From assembly GCF_030944405.1 (NCBI RefSeq), contig NZ_CP132339.1:4650001-4714000 (forward strand): a stretch of 64,000 bases of DNA. The letters are read 5' to 3'. Source of the DNA: Janthinobacterium sp. J1-1 (GTDB lineage Bacteria > Pseudomonadota > Gammaproteobacteria > Burkholderiales > Burkholderiaceae_D). Below the pieces are notes generated by a model. The model was given only the letters and a program-made list of their open reading frames with translations, was not told the origin of the DNA and did not search any database. Position numbers and translations under genes: made by a program. Positions 60,742 to 64,000 of the stretch are shown here, in pieces; positions within the stretch are counted from its first letter, which is position 1; the number at the start of each line of letters is the position of its first letter.

Positions 60742-61377
60742 TTAAGGTATTTGCAGGAGTTTATGGGTTTGCAGGCTCAGCTTCCATTTCGGATTGCTTT
60801 TGCAGGTCTCGATGGCCAGCTTCATGTTTTGCGCGGCCAGCAGGCCATCCATGGCTTGCACATAGAAATTCTCGAAGTCCAGCTGTTCGTAAGCGGCCAG
60901 GTCTTGCTGGAATTGCGGGATCACCACCTTGATCTCATTGCCCTTGTGCACCACCAAGGTGGAACCCATCTTCGGGCTGACGCAGATCCAGTCCACGCCA
61001 TCGGGCACCGGCAAGGTGCCATTGGTTTCGATGGCGATGGTAAAGCCGACCGCGTGCATGGCGGCGATCAACGCGGTATCGAGTTGCAGCAGCGGCTCGC
61101 CGCCCGTAAACACCACGTATTTGCTGGCCGTGTAGCTGGTGGGCCACAGGCTGTCGATCAGCGCGGCCAGTTCCTGCGGCGTCTTGAACTTGCCGCCCAG
61201 TTCACCGTCGGTGCCGACGAAATCCGTGTCGCAGAACTGGCACACGGCGCTGGCGCGGTCGCTTTCGCGGCCGGTCCACAGGTTGCAGCCCGAAAAGCGG
61301 CAGAACACGGCGGGACGGCCCGCATGCGCACCTTCGCCCTGCAGGGTGTAAAAAATCTCTTTGATGCTATAAGTCAC
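60742..61377 (-). CDS. queE: 7-carboxy-7-deazaguanine synthase QueE
   Basis: 211 residues, radical SAM enzyme of queuosine synthesis. The start is GTG with AGGAAATACA upstream, giving VTYSIKEIFYTLQGEG. The cluster cysteines read C-x14-C-x2-C (FSGCNLW to AVCQFCDTDF), the expanded version known from Burkholderia QueE rather than the usual CX3CX2C. GGEPLLQLD is the SAM-binding glycine motif. queE, queD and tadA form one leftward operon for wobble-base modification. Confidence 0.95.
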   Translation of the reverse strand: MTYSIKEIFYTLQGEGAHAGRPAVFCRFSGCNLWTGRESDRASAVCQFCDTDFVGTDGELGGKFKTPQELAALIDSLWPTSYTASKYVVFTGGEPLLQLDTALIAAMHAVGFTIAIETNGTLPVPDGVDWICVSPKMGSTLVVHKGNEIKVVIPQFQQDLAAYEQLDFENFYVQAMDGLLAAQNMKLAIETCKSNPKWKLSLQTHKLLQIP

Positions 61378-61556
61378 TGTATTTCCTAAGAGCGGGCCGG
61401 CGCCCTCGCGCATGGGCGGGCAAACCTGGCCTGGGCCGCAAAAGCCGATTGACAACCCTCTATTATAAGCTGGCGCGGCGCTTCCCGTGCAAACGCCGTG
61501 CCGGCCATGGCCTGGGCACGGAAACAACACTCGCCACCTGCAGTGCAGCATTTTGC

Positions 61557-61584
61557 GCCCGGTTTGCGCCGGCGCAAACCGGGC
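61557..61584. promoter_or_regulatory. Perfect 28-bp palindrome
   Basis: Arms GCCCGGTTTGCGCC and its exact complement with no spacer (61557-61584), in the 247-bp gap between divergent queE and the histidine kinase. No T-run, so not a terminator; likely an operator or a cruciform-type element. Confidence 0.6.
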
Positions 61585-61624
61585 CGCTTCCCGCAACTGT
61601 ATTTTTAATTAATGATATTGCCGA

Positions 61625-62506
61625 ATGGAAAACACCTTGCGCCCGGGGAACTGCATGCCTGCCGCCAGCGAGTCCGCGAACCACCTTGTCAACCTGCTCA
61701 GCGCGTGCGCCGTGCTGCTGGGCGTGATCGCCCTGCTGCTGCTGTGGCGCCTGCGTGAGCTGTACGCGCAAATGCAGGACGACCAGGTAACGCTGCAGCG
61801 AGCGGAACACGCGCTGCATCTGGCCCGTCGCCAGCTTGACCAGATGGCCGCTGACCGGCAACACATCCAGGCCCGGGAGCGCCGCCGCCTGGCGCGCGAC
61901 TTGCACGATGACCTGGGCCAGTATCTGCTGACGCTCAAAATGGATGTCGCCAGCTTGCAGGCCCATGCCGACGGCCCCGCAACCCGCCTGACCCAGACCA
62001 TGCAGTTCATGGCCGGCAATATCGACAAGAGCATTGCGGCCTTGCGCTGCGTGATCGCCGGCCTGCGCCCGCCCGCGCTGGAGCAGGGTCCGCAAGCCGC
62101 CCTGCGTCAACTGCTGGCGGAGTTCACGCGCGCCACCGGCATTCCCGTCAAACACGCCTTCGTGCTGGCCGATGCACACCAGGCCAGCCTGGGCTTGCAT
62201 GAAACCGTGCTGTACCGCGCACTGCAGGAAGCGCTGGCCAATATCGCGCGCCATGCGCAGGCCACGCAGGTGCAGGTGCGCCTGCAATGCCAGGGCAGCT
62301 TGCTGCAACTGTATATCGCCGACAATGGCATCGGCATGCGCGACGTGACGGCGCGCACCGGCTGTGGACTGGCCGGCATGGAAGAACGCCTGCAGGAAGC
62401 GGGCGGCGTGCTGCGCCTCGCCAGCCGGGTCGGTGCCGGCACCACCTTGCAGCTGTCGCTGCCGATGCTGGCCGGGCAAGGCGCAGCGCCGGTCCGAGTC
62501 GCTTGA
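61625..62506 (+). CDS. Orphan sensor histidine kinase (HisKA_3, NarX-like)
   Basis: 293 residues. One membrane segment (about 24-42, LLSACAVLLGVIALLLL), a coiled coil (YAQMQDDQVTLQRAEHAL), the phosphoacceptor helix RERRRLARDLHDDLGQ, and a HATPase domain (EALANIARHAQATQV, DNGIGMRD, GCGLAGMEERL). There is no periplasmic sensor domain, so input is cytoplasmic or through a partner. No response regulator gene is adjacent. RBS is weak; ATG 61655 is an alternative start. Confidence 0.9.
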   Translation: MENTLRPGNCMPAASESANHLVNLLSACAVLLGVIALLLLWRLRELYAQMQDDQVTLQRAEHALHLARRQLDQMAADRQHIQARERRRLARDLHDDLGQYLLTLKMDVASLQAHADGPATRLTQTMQFMAGNIDKSIAALRCVIAGLRPPALEQGPQAALRQLLAEFTRATGIPVKHAFVLADAHQASLGLHETVLYRALQEALANIARHAQATQVQVRLQCQGSLLQLYIADNGIGMRDVTARTGCGLAGMEERLQEAGGVLRLASRVGAGTTLQLSLPMLAGQGAAPVRVA

Positions 62507-62605
62507 CGATGGCTATTTATTGCCATTTATCAATATCTATTACTTGCCGCACTGCATCATTAACCCCTGCCCACTCCCGCCACCACCTCACGCAAGGAAG
62601 CACCC

Positions 62606-63601
62606 ATGCCGGACACCCACGCAAGCATGCATGCGGCGCCAGCAGCGCCTTATGCCGCATCGCATGATTTTGCCGTCAAGATGATGGAAATGCTGGTCGT
62701 ACCGACCTTTGTCCTCGATGCCCACGGCAAGATCATGATCTGGAACCGCGCCTGCGAACAGCTGACGGGCGTGCCGGCCGCCGAGGTGCTCGGTGGCGAC
62801 CAGCACTGGCGCTGCTTCTATGCGCAGCGGCGGCCGACCCTGGCCGACCTGCTGCTGGCCGGACACGGCAACACGCTGCCCGTGCCTGCCGGCCAGCAGT
62901 CCTGCCGCAGCGGCACCGGCGAGAACCTGTGCGCCGAAAACTGGTGCGACATGCCGCGCACGGGCCGGCGCCGCTACCTGGCGGTGGACGCCAGCCCCAT
63001 CTATGGCAAGCATGGCGAGCTGATCGCCGTGGTGGAAACCCTGCGCGACATCACCGAGGAGAAGCGCGCCCAGGCCGCGCTGGAACGCCTGGCCATGCAC
63101 GACGGCCTGACGGGCCTGGCCAACCGCCGCTGTTTCGACGACACCGTGCAGGCGGAATGGCAACGCGCCCAGCGCCAGCAACTGCCCTTGTCCCTGCTGA
63201 TGGTCGACGTCGACAATTTCAAGCAATACAACGACAGCCACGGCCACATGAAGGGCGACGATTGCCTGCGCAGGGTGGCCGGCGCGGTGGCCAGCGAGAT
63301 GCGCAGCAACGACCTGGTGGCACGCTACGGCGGCGAAGAGTTCGCCGTGATCCTGCCAAACCAGTCCCTGAAAGGCGCCGCCATCGTGGCCGAGCGCATA
63401 CGCCATCGCGTGGAGCGGCTGCGGTTGCCAAGCGACCATGCCGGCACGCCGTGCGTGACCGTCAGCATCGGCGCGGCCACCGCCCTGCCCGGCGTTGGCA
63501 CGGAACCGGCGCAACTGATCCATACGGCCGACAGCGCGCTGTACCGCGCCAAGCACCTGGGCCGCAATCGCATCAGTTTGCCTGAAGTGGCAAGCTGCTG
63601 A
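62606..63601 (+). CDS. PAS-GGDEF diguanylate cyclase
   Basis: 331 residues. An N-terminal PAS domain (VVPTFVLDAHGKIMIWNRACEQLTG, split about residues 30-55) with a cysteine-rich middle (QSCRSGTGENLCAENWCDMP), followed by a GGDEF domain with the active site RYGGEEF. An inhibitory RxxD (RSND) lies five residues before it, so c-di-GMP feedback is likely. Cytoplasmic, no membrane segment. It follows the histidine kinase by 100 bp and may receive its signal, though this is inference. Confidence 0.94.
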   Translation: MPDTHASMHAAPAAPYAASHDFAVKMMEMLVVPTFVLDAHGKIMIWNRACEQLTGVPAAEVLGGDQHWRCFYAQRRPTLADLLLAGHGNTLPVPAGQQSCRSGTGENLCAENWCDMPRTGRRRYLAVDASPIYGKHGELIAVVETLRDITEEKRAQAALERLAMHDGLTGLANRRCFDDTVQAEWQRAQRQQLPLSLLMVDVDNFKQYNDSHGHMKGDDCLRRVAGAVASEMRSNDLVARYGGEEFAVILPNQSLKGAAIVAERIRHRVERLRLPSDHAGTPCVTVSIGAATALPGVGTEPAQLIHTADSALYRAKHLGRNRISLPEVASC

Positions 63602-63611
63602 CATGCCACAA

Positions 63612-63636
63612 GACCAAATTTGATATATATTTGGTC
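63612..63636 (+). promoter_or_regulatory. Palindromic operator of the toxin-antitoxin pair
   Basis: GACCAAAT (63612-63619) and ATTTGGTC (63629-63636) across 9 bp, 30 bp before the antitoxin. Typical of autorepression by Phd/YefM-like antitoxins. Confidence 0.6.
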
Positions 63637-63665
63637 GCATCAACCCAATCATGATGGGAGCCAGC

Positions 63666-63953
63666 ATGGACGCCACCGAACGCATCAAACCCATTTCCTA
63701 TTTAAAAGCCAATACGACCGAGATCGTCAGCGGTTTCGATAGTGGCCAGCATGATCCCATCATCATCACGCAAAATGGCGAAGCCAAGATGGTGGCGCTG
63801 TCCATGCACGCCTACCAGGAAAACAAGCGCCATTTGCGGCAATTGCGTGAACAGCATGCGTTCATGAAGCTGATCGCCATGGGCAATGCCGACATCGCGC
63901 GCGGCGACACCGTGACGGAAGACGATTTCCTGGCCCGGCTCGACCAGGATTGA
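63666..63953 (+). CDS. Phd/YefM-family antitoxin
   Basis: 95 residues from the ATG with GGGAG upstream. The N-terminal IKPISYLKANTTEIVSGF and DPIIITQNGEAKMVALSMHAYQ are the Phd/YefM fold; the C-terminal acidic helix binds and neutralises the toxin. The toxin gene starts 1 bp after the stop. It probably also represses its own operon through the palindrome upstream. Confidence 0.9.
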   Translation: MDATERIKPISYLKANTTEIVSGFDSGQHDPIIITQNGEAKMVALSMHAYQENKRHLRQLREQHAFMKLIAMGNADIARGDTVTEDDFLARLDQD

Positions 63954-63954
63954 C

Positions 63955-64000
63955 ATGACCCGCATCGTCATGCTGAAAAGTGCCGAGCTGGACTTCAAGG
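63955..64000 (+). CDS. RelE/ParE-type toxin, N-terminal end only
   Basis: Starts one base after the antitoxin stop (TGACATG). Only 15 residues (MTRIVMLKSAELDFK) are in the window before the right edge; the pattern fits a RelE/ParE toxin, and its position behind a Phd-like antitoxin makes that likely. Confidence 0.6.
   Translation, partial: MTRIVMLKSAELDFK

Overview
This 64 kb window is GC-rich, densely coded chromosomal DNA. It is most likely from a betaproteobacterium of the Oxalobacteraceae (Janthinobacterium/Duganella/Massilia type). That placement is inferred from gene content, protein style and the yciB-bolA-ppiC synteny, not from a marker gene. I see no rRNA, tRNA or CRISPR array and no large foreign island. 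The one complete mobile element is an IS110-family insertion sequence at 22481-23692.

Layout. 1-6531: pentose-type sugar operon (LacI regulator end, xylulokinase, transaldolase, three-part ABC importer), followed by a pair of REP palindromes. 6639-9761: GNAT acetyltransferase, CurA-type reductase, Dabb protein and thiolase, all leftward. 9975-17305: MHS-family transporter, small lipoprotein, nucleotidyltransferase, LysR regulator, DUF2798 protein, a hydrolase-fold lipoprotein without its nucleophile, and a FadB-like beta-oxidation enzyme. 17849-22428: a BdlA-like soluble PAS-PAS chemoreceptor with CheR, CheD and a triple-CheW protein, behind a perfect FNR-type box. 22479-23694: a REP element split by the IS110 element. 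23707-30180: acyl-CoA ligase, SelO, MsrB, YciB, BolA and two tandem parvulin-type isomerases. 30501-38478: NTF2-like protein, UvrA2-like ATPase, YpfJ-type metalloprotease, TIGR03118-type lipoprotein, a periplasmic solute-binding protein, NadC and NadA. 38684-46601: ABC-F protein, two small secreted or unknown proteins, a DUF3334/CheX-like protein, a large unknown protein, a single-domain receiver and a CHASE3-type chemoreceptor. 46741-54935: AraC regulator, small unknowns, esterase, UppP, MntP, YedK, DUF418 protein and LD-carboxypeptidase. 54970-59576: hydrolase, a HemS-like protein carrying a signal peptide, and a TonB haem receptor behind a Fur-like box. 59780-61377: tadA-queD-queE. 61625-64000: orphan histidine kinase, PAS-GGDEF cyclase and a toxin-antitoxin pair cut by the window edge.

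How genes work together. Thiolase, FadB-like enzyme and acyl-CoA ligase lie apart, but each has a similar near-palindromic motif 40-70 bp upstream, which suggests one fatty-acid regulon. Chemotaxis and second-messenger genes recur (two receptors, CheR, CheD, CheW, CheX-like, receiver, GGDEF) but no CheA is present, so they must serve a pathway encoded elsewhere. The receptor/HemS pair forms a haem-iron locus, and tadA, queD and queE all act on tRNA wobble position 34.

Most notable. The IS110 element shows its whole targeting logic in sequence. It sits at the CT of a REP foot, and its 5' non-coding region folds into two loops whose guides match the REP target and the element's own end-to-end junction. 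Separately, two copies of a roughly 120-nt structured repeat abut the stop codons of unrelated genes in the same orientation, with compensatory changes in their stems.
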